Of a DNA stretch of 64,000 nucleotides, positions 27,601 to 37,210 are shown piece after piece. Made by a program: the position numbers and the translations under genes. The stretch's first letter is position 1. Each line of letters begins with the position of its first letter. Under the pieces are notes generated by a model, which saw only the letters and a list, made by a program, of their open reading frames with translations, had not been told where the DNA came from and made no database searches. Source of the stretch: AP-15 sp963762575 (GTDB lineage: Bacteria; Pseudomonadota; Alphaproteobacteria; ATCC43930; CGMCC-115725). The stretch lies in contig CAVXLL010000016.1 in NCBI GenBank assembly GCA_963762575.1, positions 186,001-250,000 of the forward strand. The letters are read 5' to 3'.

Positions 27601-30345
27601 CGCCTGCCGGCGAAGTTCTGCAACAGCGCGATTTGCTTTTCGGTGAACGGATGGACCTCTTGGCGGTGAGCTGTGATAATAGCCGAGCAGTGCGTCTTCC
27701 TTGCGCAACGGGACCATCAGCAGGGTGCGGACGCCCATGACCTCGCCCGAGATGCGTGGAACCGGATCCTCCGGCAAAAGCGGGGCAACTTCGGCCATAT
27801 CGGGAATGTGGATAGGCGCCGGCCCCGGCAATCAGCCGACCAACCGGACTGTCCGGCTGAGGCACTATCCCCGGCGCAAAAATTCGGCAAACTCATCCGG
27901 CACCCCTCGCAGCGCAATGGCGCGAAGACCTCGCGCCATCCCGCACATCAAGGTGCCATAGGGCGCGTCGCACAGCGTATGTGCTTTCTCCAGTATCGCG
28001 TCGAATATTGGCGCGAGGTCGCCGGGCGAGCTGTTGATGACCTGCAATACCTCGGCGGTCGCGGTCTGCTGTTCGAGGGCCTCGCGCGTCTCGCTCAAGA
28101 GGCGCGCGTTCTCCATTGCGATCACCGCCTGTGCGGCGAAATTCTGCAAGAGCGCGATCTGCTTGTCCGAAAACGGTCGCACCTCGCGGCGGTTCGCAGT
28201 GAAATAGCCGAGCAGAACACCGTCCTTGCGGAGGGGCACTATGAGAAGGGTCCGGACGCCCCCAATATCGACGGCGGCCCGATGAACGGGATCCCCTGAC
28301 GAGTATTCCCTGTCCCTAAGATCGGCGACTGTGCAATGACGCTCTCGCCGGCCAATAACCGCTCCTGGAACACGGGCGACGCGCGAAACGGTCGACGGAC
28401 GAGCTCTGCGAATTCCTCTGGCATCCCACGGGTTGCAACGGCGCGGAAATACTCTCGGTCAGCGACGGTCAAGCTCCCGTGGTCTGCGCCACACAGGGTA
28501 TGTGCCTTCTCAAGTATCGCGTCGAAAACCGGGGCGAGGTCGCCGGGCGAGGAATTGATGACCCGCAACACCTCGGCGGTGGCGGTCTGCTGCTCCAATG
28601 CCTCGCGCGTCTCGGTCAAGAGCCGCGCATTCTCCATCGCGATGACGGCCTGCGCCGCGAAGTTTTCGACGAGCGCGATCTCTTTCTCGGAAAACGGGCG
28701 CACTTCCTGGCGGGCGGCGACGATCTGCCCGAGCAAGAGGTCATCCTTGCGCAGCGCCACGAAGAGGATCGTGCGGATGCTGCCGAGCGCGACCCCGCCG
28801 GCGCGCGTCACCGGATCGTCGATTTCCGCCAAATCGACGCAGTGACCCACGTGCTCTCCTTCGAGCAGGCGCCGACTCGGATGGTTGGGCCCCGGGATGT
28901 AGCCCTGTCTCAGCCCCTCCGCCATTGCTTCCGAGAAGCCGCGCATCGCGACACCACGGAACTTCTCGCCGTCCCAAAGCTGCAGGCTGCCACAGGCGGC
29001 CCCGCACAACGTATGCGCCTTTTCGACGATCGACTGGAACACTGGGACGAGGTCCCCGGGTGAACTGTTGATGACCTGCAATACCTCAGCGGTTGCGGTC
29101 TGCTGGTCGAGCGCCTCTTTGAGCTCGGCGGTGCGGTCCTCCACCGCTGTTCCAAGATCGGCATAGGATTTCTGCAGGTCCGCCGCCCATGCGGTTGAAT
29201 TGCTCGGCGAGGGCTTCGAGTTCGTCGCCGGTATGGATCTCGATGTGGCGGTCGAGTTCGCCCGCGCCGATCCGCGCGGCGCCCGTCTGCAGATCGCCGG
29301 ATCGGCCGGTCATCCGGCGGGCGAGAAATAGCGCCGCCAATGCCGCCAGCGACCAGGGCCAAGGCGAACAAGCCGCGGTGCGCAATGCGGCGCCGTAGAG
29401 CGGCGCGAAGGCTTCGTTCAGCGGCAACTCGACAAAGACCCGCCAGCCGAGCGGCGCGATTGCGGCGTGCGCGGTCAGCACCGGTCGCCCGTTGATGCCT
29501 TTGCGACCATCGCGCCCGGCGACGGAGCGCCGTCCGCCCGAGGCTGCGGCCGCGCTGCCGCGACCTGCGGCAACTTAGAGAGATCGGTATCGCGCAGCAC
29601 CAGGCTGATATCGGGATGGGCGATCAGCCTGCCGTCGCGTCGACGACATAGGCGTAGCCGTCCCGTCCGATCTTCAGCCCGGTAATGACATCCCAGATCA
29701 GCTTCAGATTGATCTCGGCGACCGTGACCCCGGCATTGCGCCCGGCGCGAGCCACCGCCAGCGTCATGTACGGCTCGGATTCCTTGCGGAAATAGACCGG
29801 GCTGAACCAGACGCGGTTGCCCTTCGCCTCGATGAAGCTCGGCGATTGGGAATAGTCGGCTTCTCGCTGCCGACGACATCCATCGCCAGCCGCGAGACCT
29901 TGAGCTGCTCCTTGCCGGCGTCGTCGAGCTGCGATCAATTCGGTGATCGCCGGCACCTGGCGCAACAGGCGGACATAATCGAAACGGCGTTGGTCGAGCG
30001 GCGCTGGCGGCCCATTGCGGCGCCGTGGTCCAGCCGATCTGGCGCTCGATCTCGTCGACGAACTGCTCGATGCGGCGCGCCGCCGACGTCGGCCTTCTCC
30101 TGCTGAATGCGGAACAGCGCCGCCTGGTTCTCTTCGTAGCTGAACCAGAAATCGAGCGCGCTGTTGAGCAGCAGCACGAGGCTGACCAGCCCGACGATCA
30201 GCAGCACATATTTGCGGAAGAGCCGCCCGCGCGGGCAGCTTGCAGCCAGCCGATCGTCGGGCGAGCGCCGCTGGGATCCCAACAGACCGGATCGACCGAG
30301 GGCCGACCGGTAGGCCGAGGAGAGGGTACGCAGCACGTCGCTCAT
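24694..30345 (-). pseudogene. Multi-GAF sensor histidine kinase, many frameshifts
   Basis: A single large kinase gene broken into over ten frames. Reading down the strand it has TM1 (about 30213–30145), a dCache-like periplasmic sensor (to about 29480), TM2 (about 29370–29310) and HAMP. Seven GAF-type modules follow, each opening with a LQVINSSPGDL-like or LKVIS-like helix (near 29080, 28560, 28040, 27510, 26980, 26440 and 25930). Then comes HisKA with His at 25366–25368 (NMSHELRTPLNAIL) and a HATPase ending at 24694. Segments between breaks are well conserved and nearly free of nonsense codons. Both insertions and deletions occur relative to the kinase at 18682. Either assembly error in a repetitive gene or very recent decay fits. 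Confidence 0.8.
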
Positions 30346-30394
30346 AGGGTCGCCTCGCCGGCTTTATGAGCGTTGCCCGGCCGACATGAAGCCA

Positions 30395-30806
30395 GAACTT
30401 CCCGGATCATAACCGATCCTGGAGGCAAGTGGTATCGCCACGATCGGGATCGCAAGCGGCAAGGACCTTGCTGCTGGACGAGCCGCTCGCGGCGCCTGAT
30501 CTCTTAATCGTCGAATGCGCCAATGTACTCTGGGCGAAAGCTCGCCCCGCGGTCCTCACGCGCGATCTCGCCGGGGCGGCGCTGGCGGCAATCCAAGCCG
30601 CCCCCATCGAGCTATTGCCTGCCGCCGCCTACATTGCCGCCCGCCAGGCGATAGCGTTCGACCTCGATCAGACCGTCTATCATAGCCTCTACCTTGCCGC
30701 GGCCTTGGCAGAGCGGGCTACCCTGGTCACCGCCGACAAAGCCTTCGCGCCAACAGCTGCACGCCACCGCCTTTATGCATGTGCAGTAAGGCTCCTCGGC
30801 GCATGA
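30395..30806 (+). pseudogene. Degenerate VapC-like PIN toxin
   Basis: Residues from about 30465 on match a PIN domain (ARTLLLDEPLAAPDLLIVECANVLW, read in parts; DLDQTVYHSLYLAAAL; TLVTADKAF). The expected first strand with the first catalytic Asp and the KW motif is in a different frame just upstream (IITDPGGKW, about 30407–30433). No antitoxin gene is adjacent. It looks like a relict or frameshifted toxin. Confidence 0.6.
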
Positions 30807-30813
30807 GGCCGCC

Positions 30814-31809
30814 TCATTCGATGACCTCGTCGGCGCCGGCGAGGATGGTTTGCGGGATCGTCAGGCCCAACGCCGCCGCGGTTTTGAGATTGACGACCAG
30901 CTCAAAATCTGTCGGCGCCTGAACCGGCAGGTCGGCGGGTTTTGCGCCCTTGAGTATACGGCCGACATATGCCGCGGCGCGGCGAAACAAATCCTCTGCA
31001 ACGATGCCGTAGCTCAAGAGGCCGCCGATGTTGGCAAAGAAACGGTACGGATAGACCGCCGGCAAGCGGTGGCTGGCCGCCAGCGCGACGATCAGGTTGC
31101 GGTGGTTGATCGCGAAGGCATCGGGTAGGACGACAAAGGCGCCGCCTGGCTGAGCTGCAAGAGCGGTCATCGCGCGATCGATATCGGCTGTGCTGTTGAC
31201 CGGGACGGCACTCGTGTGTACGGCCGATTCGCGGCCGGCGGCCTCGAAAGGCTGCAAGAAATAGGCGGCAAACGGGGCAGTCGGAGGATTGTAGAGCATC
31301 GCAACGCGCCGGATCGCGGGCGAAGTCTCCTTGACGAGCTGCACCCATTTTCCGCCCAGAGACGGTTCGATGTTGATGTCGGTGAAGCCGGTGACATTGC
31401 CGCCCGGGCGCGACAGCTGCTTGACGAAGCCGCTGCCAAGCGGGTCGGAAACTACTGCGAACACGATCGGAATCGTGCGCGTCTCCTTCAGGAGTGCGGC
31501 GACAGCGGGGGTGGTGACCGCAAAAATCACGTCGGGCCGCCATTTGACCAGCTGCTTGGCGAAGCTGCGCAGCCGGTCGGCATTGTCTGCAGCCCACCCA
31601 TAGTCGAACTCGACATCGCGGCCCTCTCGCCAGCCCGCCTGATCGAGCTCCTTGCGAAATGCGCTGATCCAGCGCTGCGCCAAGGGATCGTCTTCGCCGA
31701 ACGTCGTCAGAACGCCGATCCGCCGCAGCCGGTCCGGCGACTGCGCGCGAGCCAATAACGGCGGCAATGCAGCGCCGCCCAGCAGAAGCATCAACTCGCG
31801 CCGCCTCAT
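30814..31809 (-). CDS. PF04392-type ABC transporter substrate-binding protein
   Basis: A 331-aa periplasmic binding protein with a signal peptide (MRRRELMLLLGGAALPPLLARA) and the family marks IGVLTTFGEDDP, FVKQLSRPGGNVTGF and LKTAAALGLTIPQTIL near the C-terminus. This family is greatly expanded in Bradyrhizobium-like genomes, often without linked permeases. The ATG at 31809 overlaps the stop of a 16-residue remnant of another copy upstream. A matching ATGAGGCGG start scar lies at its own stop. Confidence 0.92.
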   Translation of the reverse strand: MRRRELMLLLGGAALPPLLARAQSPDRLRRIGVLTTFGEDDPLAQRWISAFRKELDQAGWREGRDVEFDYGWAADNADRLRSFAKQLVKWRPDVIFAVTTPAVAALLKETRTIPIVFAVVSDPLGSGFVKQLSRPGGNVTGFTDINIEPSLGGKWVQLVKETSPAIRRVAMLYNPPTAPFAAYFLQPFEAAGRESAVHTSAVPVNSTADIDRAMTALAAQPGGAFVVLPDAFAINHRNLIVALAASHRLPAVYPYRFFANIGGLLSYGIVAEDLFRRAAAYVGRILKGAKPADLPVQAPTDFELVVNLKTAAALGLTIPQTILAGADEVIE

Positions 31810-31856
31810 TCGATGACCTCGTCGGCGCGGGCGAGGATGGCGGGCGGGATACTCAT
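31806..31856 (-). pseudogene. 3' scar of a deleted PF04392 binding-protein gene
   Basis: A reading frame of only 16 codons (IPPAILARADEVIE, then stop) identical in kind to the C-terminus of the intact gene at 30814. Its TGA overlaps the ATG of that gene. It is best explained as the tail left after an internal deletion in a tandem array. Confidence 0.65.
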
Positions 31857-31928
31857 TCGACCACCTCATCATCGCGGCCGCGCATTGACCGGAGACCCCC
31901 TGCCTGCAAGACCCCGCAGGCGCAGCAC

Positions 31929-32267
31929 TCAATGTGCTACCAGCTTCGTCACTGCGAACATGGCTCCTACGATTGCGACGATGTTTACGACGAGCGTGCC
32001 GAGGATCAACCCGAAGATGCGGTTTAGGATATCCGCCTTGATCGCTTCGATCTTCGCCTCCAGGCGCAGCTCGGCTTCGCGCAGTTCGCTGCGCAGAGCG
32101 GCGATCTCGGCCTTGACCTCGACGCGCAGCCCGGCGAGGTCCGCCTTGGTGGCAACCTCGGCGGCCTCTGTCCCATCTTGCACTGCCGCGATGACAGCCT
32201 CGGCTTGCGGCTCGGTGAAGCCGGCCTCTCGCAGTCGTTTGGCGACTTTCGGCGTATCAATGGCCAT
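31929..32267 (-). CDS. DUF1640-like coiled-coil membrane protein
   Basis: A 112-aa protein. A short helical head (KRLREAGFTEPQAEAVI) and a heptad-rich coiled coil (about residues 38–80, repeats of EVKAEIAALRSELREAE type) lead to one C-terminal transmembrane helix (about 83–108). This matches the DUF1640/CCDC90-like pattern. Its function is unknown in bacteria. Confidence 0.8.
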   Translation of the reverse strand: MAIDTPKVAKRLREAGFTEPQAEAVIAAVQDGTEAAEVATKADLAGLRVEVKAEIAALRSELREAELRLEAKIEAIKADILNRIFGLILGTLVVNIVAIVGAMFAVTKLVAH

Positions 32268-32363
32268 CCCGCGCCGCCCGCACCCGAACCATTTCTCAGA
32301 AGCCGGTCATGACCGGAAACGATGGCATGCACGAGAACAGCCCGGCAAGCGGTGGCGCAGAGC

Positions 32364-32640
32364 TCACTCGATGACCTCGTCGGCTCGCGCGAGCATGGCG
32401 GGTGGGATTGTAAGGCCGCGCTGCTCGGCCGTCTTGAGGTGATGGTAAGCTCGAATTTGCGCGGCGGCTCGACCAGCAGGTCGGCGGGTTTTGCCCCCTT
32501 GAGGATCTTGCCGACGTAACCTGCGGCGCGGCGGAACAGGTCGCGGTAGTCGGCGCCCGAACGATATCGATCCCCGCCGACCGGAAATACGCGGAAGGAA
32601 TAGATCGCCGGCAGCCAAGCTTGCGCGCGTCGCAGCTTTA
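32364..32640 (-). pseudogene. Truncated C-terminal fragment of a PF04392 binding-protein gene
   Basis: Only the last quarter remains, with at least one frameshift. Recognisable pieces across frames are an RRAAGYVGKILKGAKPADL-like segment, LKTAEQRGLTIPP and the ARADEVIE end. It is about 1.5 kb from the intact copy on the same strand. It is a second scar of the same family. Confidence 0.7.
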
Positions 32641-32641
32641 A

Positions 32642-33346
32642 TCAATCGGCGCCGGCGTTTATTCGCTGCGATTGTTGGCTCCCGATGAAGAGTTCGACGG
32701 TTTCGGTGTCCGGGATCGCCCCGCTCGGCGTGACCCGGCTCTGGTAGGGAATGTTGAATTTGGCAAATCCTTCCAATAATATTTTAGCCGTGTCGGAACT
32801 GTTGTCTCCGTTCACGTATAGATTTATCCCCGGCGCGCGGACGGCACCGAATGTTTTCGTTACTTGAGGACCTTGCGCCTCCCAATTGGCGGCCCTTAGG
32901 ATGTTCACTAGCTGATTGGCGTATTGATAGGCCTCGACGTCGTCCGGGATGCAGGAAACGATTACCCGGCGGCTGCCGAACTGCTTGAGATATGATGCCA
33001 GATCATCGGCGGCCGTTTGCGAGATGGAGCGGGCCCGTCTGCCCGCCTCGAGCTCTTTGACGTGGTCCTCCAGCGCCTTTATCCGTCCGTTCAGATCGGC
33101 GGTGCTCGGCCCATTCAACACGGCGGGCGGGACTTGCGGCAACGCGCTGGTTCCCCCGAGCGGCGAGATTTCCTCTGCCCGCGATAGCCCGAGCCAAACC
33201 GTGGCGGCAATTGCGAGGCACCCGAAGACGAGTATGCTGGCCATCCACAATCGCCGGCCGCTCGGAGCTGCGGGCGGCGATCCTGCCGCGGTCAGTGCCA
33301 GCGCAGTCACGGCAATCACCAGCAGCGTGGGCAGCCAGAAAGGCAT
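32642..33346 (-). CDS. Membrane-anchored protein with coiled coil and periplasmic domain, unknown
   Basis: A 234-aa product: two hydrophobic helices (about 3–21 and 32–52), a short coiled coil (about 85–103, LNGRIKALEDHVKELEAG) and a C-terminal alpha/beta domain (VIVSCIPDDVEAYQYANQL, INLYVNGDNSSDTAKIL). No family is named. It follows the MFS gene by 6 bases and is probably cotranscribed with it. Confidence 0.7.
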   Translation of the reverse strand: MPFWLPTLLVIAVTALALTAAGSPPAAPSGRRLWMASILVFGCLAIAATVWLGLSRAEEISPLGGTSALPQVPPAVLNGPSTADLNGRIKALEDHVKELEAGRRARSISQTAADDLASYLKQFGSRRVIVSCIPDDVEAYQYANQLVNILRAANWEAQGPQVTKTFGAVRAPGINLYVNGDNSSDTAKILLEGFAKFNIPYQSRVTPSGAIPDTETVELFIGSQQSQRINAGAD

Positions 33347-33352
33347 TTCGCG

Positions 33353-34639
33353 TCACGCTGCCGGTACCGCGTCCCGCGCGGGCTCGGCGTGCCGCGCGCC
33401 GGCGCTGATCGACAATGCCATCGCCGCCGCCGCGAAGCACAGCAGCCCGGCAAACAGGAACGCCTCGAGATAGGTGCCGAACGAGATCCGTAGCACCCCG
33501 CCCAGATAGGCGGCCGAGGCGCCGCCGACCTGGTGGATCACCGTGATCCACGCGACCATGATCCCGGTTCGCTCGGTTCCGACGACCCGGCTCAACAGCC
33601 GAACGGTCGGTGGGACGCCGGCGATCCAATCGAGCCCATAGAACACCGAGAACAGCGACAGGCCATAAAACGACATGTCAAAGGCGAAGGGCAAATAGAG
33701 CAGAGAGAGACCGCGCAATCCGTAATACCAGGCGAGGAGCAGCCGGTTGTCCACCCGATCGCTGAGCCAGCCGGAAAGCGTTCCGCCGAGAAAGCTGAAA
33801 ACACCGGTCGCGGCTAGAAGACCCGCCCCCGTGACTTCGGCCAGACCATGATCGACGCAGGCCGGGATCAGATGCGTGCCGATCAGACCGTTGGTCGAGG
33901 CGCCGCAGACAAAATAGCTGCCGGCGATCAGCCAGAAATCGCGCGAACGGGCGCTCTCGCCAAGCGCGCGAAAAGCGAGGGTCAACGGATTGCCGTCGGG
34001 CGTCGGCGCGGGGCGGAAGCCGCGGCCGGCGCCATAGGGCATCAGGCCGAGATCTTCGGGGCGGTCGCGCATTAAGAGCGCTATCAGCGGGATAAAGGCC
34101 GCGACCGAAGCGGCGAGCAGCAGCGACATGATGCGCCAGCCCGCAGTGGTCGCGAGACCCGCCATGGTCGGGAGGAAGATCAGCTGACCCGCTGCGTTGG
34201 CTGCGGTCAGTACACCGACGACGAGCCCCTGGCGGACCCGGAACCAGCGCGCGGCAATAAATGCGGCAAGGAAGTTGCCGACAACGCCGCAACTCGCGCC
34301 GACAACGACACCCCATAGCAGGATGAGCTGCCAGGATTGCCGCATCGTCGGCGTCAGAGCGACACCGGCCGCGGTCACCGCGAGCGCCACGGCCATTGTG
34401 CGCCTGACGCCAAAGCGGTCGATCAGCGCGGCGGCAAAAGGGCCGATCAGCCCGTAGAGCAACAGGTTGACCCCGACCGCAAAGGAGATCGTCGAACGCG
34501 ACCACTGGAACTCGCTTTCGAGCGGCACGATCAGAATGCCCGGCGCGGCACGCACGCCCGCCGTCAGCAGCAGCACGACGAACGTGACCGCCGCGACGAC
34601 CCAGGCGTAGTGCAGCTTGGCTGGGGGACGCATCGACAC
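33353..34639 (-). CDS. Major facilitator superfamily transporter
   Basis: A 428-aa carrier with about 12 hydrophobic helices in two halves and a large central loop (DRPEDLGLMPYGAGRGF). The intracellular MFS-type loop DRFGVRR lies between helices 2 and 3. It resembles monocarboxylate/oxalate-formate antiporter-like carriers (MCT type), but the substrate is not certain. It is divergent from the acetyltransferase gene over a 196-base gap. Confidence 0.88.
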   Translation of the reverse strand: MSMRPPAKLHYAWVVAAVTFVVLLLTAGVRAAPGILIVPLESEFQWSRSTISFAVGVNLLLYGLIGPFAAALIDRFGVRRTMAVALAVTAAGVALTPTMRQSWQLILLWGVVVGASCGVVGNFLAAFIAARWFRVRQGLVVGVLTAANAAGQLIFLPTMAGLATTAGWRIMSLLLAASVAAFIPLIALLMRDRPEDLGLMPYGAGRGFRPAPTPDGNPLTLAFRALGESARSRDFWLIAGSYFVCGASTNGLIGTHLIPACVDHGLAEVTGAGLLAATGVFSFLGGTLSGWLSDRVDNRLLLAWYYGLRGLSLLYLPFAFDMSFYGLSLFSVFYGLDWIAGVPPTVRLLSRVVGTERTGIMVAWITVIHQVGGASAAYLGGVLRISFGTYLEAFLFAGLLCFAAAAMALSISAGARHAEPARDAVPAA

Positions 34640-34835
34640 TTCTCAAACGGCTCGAGTCACTCGATTCGCGGTCGACACACTGGCAGGGCCGTCCAAAAAG
34701 GCAACAACCTTGGAACACGCTGCCGCAGGTGCCCGCCAGGCCGTGAATAGAGGCTTGGATAAAAGCCTGCGATGCCGATCTCTGCGAGGTCGGTTCTCCG
34801 AGGTCCGGATGCGAGTGGTCAGTGAAGGGCGAGCG

Positions 34836-35588
34836 ATGGAATGGCGTGTCGAGGAAACCTGCCTTAATGCGTGGCCGGCGCTGCGAGAAGTGCTGCTCGA
34901 CGGGTGGGTGCTGCGCTTCAGCGGCGGCCTGACGCGTCGCGCCAATTCGGCAAATCCGCTGCGGCCGGTTTTGCACGCCGATCTGCGGGCTTGCGAGGCG
35001 CTATACCGGAGATTGGGCCTGCCGACGATATTTCGAGTGTTGTCGCTGGTTGATCCTTTGGTCGACGAGCGCCTTGCGGAAGGCGGCTACACCGGAGGGG
35101 GCGAAAGTTGTGTGCTCTATGCTCCGATAGAAGACGTCGCGGCGGCCCGAGACCCAGGAGTGGAGCTGCTGGACCGGCCAACCCCGGAGTGGTTCGCCGC
35201 GATGGCGGCGCTGCAGAACCATTCGAGCGAGCAGGCTGCGATCTATCGGCGGATCGTCGGCCGGCTCGCCATTCCGGCTGCCTTCGCCGCCTTGTTCGAT
35301 GAAGGAGTTGCCGTCGCCCTCGCCTATGGCGCGTTGCACAACGGCTTGCTTTGTTACGAGTTGGTGATCACCGATAGTCGTCGGCGCAGGCAGGGCTGGG
35401 GCCGCCGGATCATCAACGCACTGGCAGACTGGGCGAGGGACCGCGGGGCAATCGGCGCGTGCCTCGAAGTGGAGGCCCACAATGCGCCTGCAAGGGCCCT
35501 ATACGATGCCATCGGATTGAGGAGTGAACTCTACCGGTATCACTATCGGCGGGAACCGGGTTCGCGTTCGGTTGTGACAAACCTGTGA
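34836..35588 (+). CDS. GNAT-family N-acetyltransferase
   Basis: A 250-aa protein with a C-terminal GNAT domain. The acetyl-CoA pyrophosphate loop reads RRRQGWGRRIINALADWA, followed by LEVEAHNAPARALYDAIG. The N-terminal half (EETCLNAWPALREVLLDGWVLR, read in parts) is typical of a two-domain subgroup. I start at the ATG at 34836. The acceptor is unknown. Confidence 0.88.
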   Translation: MEWRVEETCLNAWPALREVLLDGWVLRFSGGLTRRANSANPLRPVLHADLRACEALYRRLGLPTIFRVLSLVDPLVDERLAEGGYTGGGESCVLYAPIEDVAAARDPGVELLDRPTPEWFAAMAALQNHSSEQAAIYRRIVGRLAIPAAFAALFDEGVAVALAYGALHNGLLCYELVITDSRRRRQGWGRRIINALADWARDRGAIGACLEVEAHNAPARALYDAIGLRSELYRYHYRREPGSRSVVTNL

Positions 35589-35663
35589 GATCAAGGGGGG
35601 CAATCTGTCCGAACCTGCGCGTAATGGTATCTTGGCGCTCCTTTAATAACCGAGCTATAGCAG

Positions 35664-35933
35664 ATGAGCGCCGTAGAACTCCGCCTCAGCGCGACCGATC
35701 TGCCACGGGAGATGGGAGCGATGCGGGTCTGGCTGGATCAGCACCGCTTCGAGCCGTCGAGCTTTTCGTGCCGCGACGTTGATGATGGGGTACTCGTTTC
35801 CCTTGAGTTCAAGATCGCCGGCCAGGCCCACGCGTTCGCCGATCGCTTCGGCGGTCGAGCCGATGGCCCGGTGGTGGATGCCGCTCGAGAAACCCTAGAC
35901 ACAGGGGTGTCGCCCACCGGCGTCATCGGGTGA
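35664..35933 (+). CDS. Small conserved hypothetical protein, 89 aa
   Basis: A compact alpha/beta protein (MSAVELRLSATDLP, then REMGAMRVWLDQHRFEP and VLVSLEFKIAGQAHAFADRFGG) without membrane segments. No family is recognised. It is followed by a strong hairpin. Confidence 0.6.
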   Translation: MSAVELRLSATDLPREMGAMRVWLDQHRFEPSSFSCRDVDDGVLVSLEFKIAGQAHAFADRFGGRADGPVVDAARETLDTGVSPTGVIG

Positions 35934-35934
35934 A

Positions 35935-35965
35935 TTCCCTCCCTCACGGTTTGTGAAGGAGGGAA
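35935..35965. terminator. Bidirectional hairpin terminator
   Basis: A 13-base stem with 12 pairs (TTCCCTCCCTCAC at 35935–35947 with GTGAAGGAGGGAA at 35953–35965) and a five-base GGTTT loop. It sits between two convergent genes, the 89-aa gene and the CoA-transferase. The AA/TT ends suit either direction. Confidence 0.75.
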
Positions 35966-35978
35966 CCGGGCGCGGCGT

Positions 35979-37178
35979 TTAGACGACCCCTTGCTTGCGC
36001 AGCACCTCGACCTCCGCGGAGTCCAATCCGAGCCACTCGTCGAACACCTCGGCCGTGTGCTCGCCCAGCAGTGGCGCCGGTTTGATCGGCGGTGGGGCGC
36101 CGTCGAATTGTACCGGCCAGGTCGGCATCGTCATCTGCCAATCGCCGTGCTGCACGGTTTGCAGAATACCACGCTTCGCGAAGCTCGGCTCATTCGTCAG
36201 CTCCATCGAATCGAAGACGGCTCCGGCTGGCACACCTGCGCCGCTGATCTGCGCCATCGCCTCCTGCTTGGTGCGCTCGCGCGTCCAGGTGGCGATGATC
36301 TCGTTGACCTCCGGCTCGTGCTCGACGCGGGCCGCAGCGGTGTCATAACGCGGGTCGCCAATCAGGTCTTCGCGTCCGATCAGCTTCAACAGGCGGGGCC
36401 AGTGCTCGGGATTGGCCCGGCTGGTGAGCAGATAGACGTAATCGTTGGGACCGCTCGGCTTGCACGGATAGATGCCGTGAGGGGGGTTGCCGCCCGCCGG
36501 CTGCCGTTGTGCCGGCTTCCCGGTCTGTGCTTGCCTGATGAACATGCCGCGGCTGTAATGCATGACCGAATCTTGCATTGCGGCTTGCAGCCGCCGGCCC
36601 TTGCCCGTTGAGGCGCGCTGATAGAGTGCGCTGACGATGCTGAATGAGAGCAGCATGCCGGTGCCGGTGTCGCCGATCGTCGGCCCCGGCTTGATCGGCT
36701 TGCCGTCGCGCTCGCCGGTTATGCTCATCGCGCCACCGCAAGCCTGCGCGATCGGGTCGAAGCACAGCCCCTTCTCGTAAGGGCTGCCCTCGCCGAAACC
36801 CTTGACTTGCGCATAGATGATCCGAGGGTTCAGCGCGCTGACGACATCATAGCCAAGCCCCAGCCGCTCGATTGTGCCGGGCGAGAAGTTTTCGGCGAAG
36901 ACATCGGCATGCTTGGCCATGTCCGTGAGCAGCGCCAGGCCGCGTTCGGATTTGAGGTTGACGGTGATCGACTTCTTATTGGCGTTGTACGCCATGAAGT
37001 AATACGGATCGGCGACGCCTCGGCGCCCCGCCTCCCCGCCCTTCGGGGGCTCCACCTTGACGACTTCGGCCCCCATCCAGGCGAGGGCCTCGGTGCAGCT
37101 CGTCCCGGCCTCGAACTGGGTCAGATCGAGAACCCGAATGCCGGCGAGACAGTTCGGGGGCACGGCGTTTCCATCCAT
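35979..37178 (-). CDS. Type III (CaiB/Frc-family) CoA-transferase
   Basis: A 399-aa transferase that moves CoA between carboxylic acids. It shows the CoA-binding N-terminus (VLDLTQFEAGTSCTEALAW), AYNANKKSITVNL and the catalytic Asp in TIGDTGTGML. I start at the ATG at 37178. A paralogue at 38286–39519 shares the same N-terminus and probably arose by duplication. With the nearby GST and dehydrogenase it suggests a catabolic pathway that uses acyl-CoA intermediates. Confidence 0.92.
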   Translation of the reverse strand: MDGNAVPPNCLAGIRVLDLTQFEAGTSCTEALAWMGAEVVKVEPPKGGEAGRRGVADPYYFMAYNANKKSITVNLKSERGLALLTDMAKHADVFAENFSPGTIERLGLGYDVVSALNPRIIYAQVKGFGEGSPYEKGLCFDPIAQACGGAMSITGERDGKPIKPGPTIGDTGTGMLLSFSIVSALYQRASTGKGRRLQAAMQDSVMHYSRGMFIRQAQTGKPAQRQPAGGNPPHGIYPCKPSGPNDYVYLLTSRANPEHWPRLLKLIGREDLIGDPRYDTAAARVEHEPEVNEIIATWTRERTKQEAMAQISGAGVPAGAVFDSMELTNEPSFAKRGILQTVQHGDWQMTMPTWPVQFDGAPPPIKPAPLLGEHTAEVFDEWLGLDSAEVEVLRKQGVV

Positions 37179-37210
37179 TCTGAAGCACTCCCAATACGGT
37201 TTTCGCGAGC

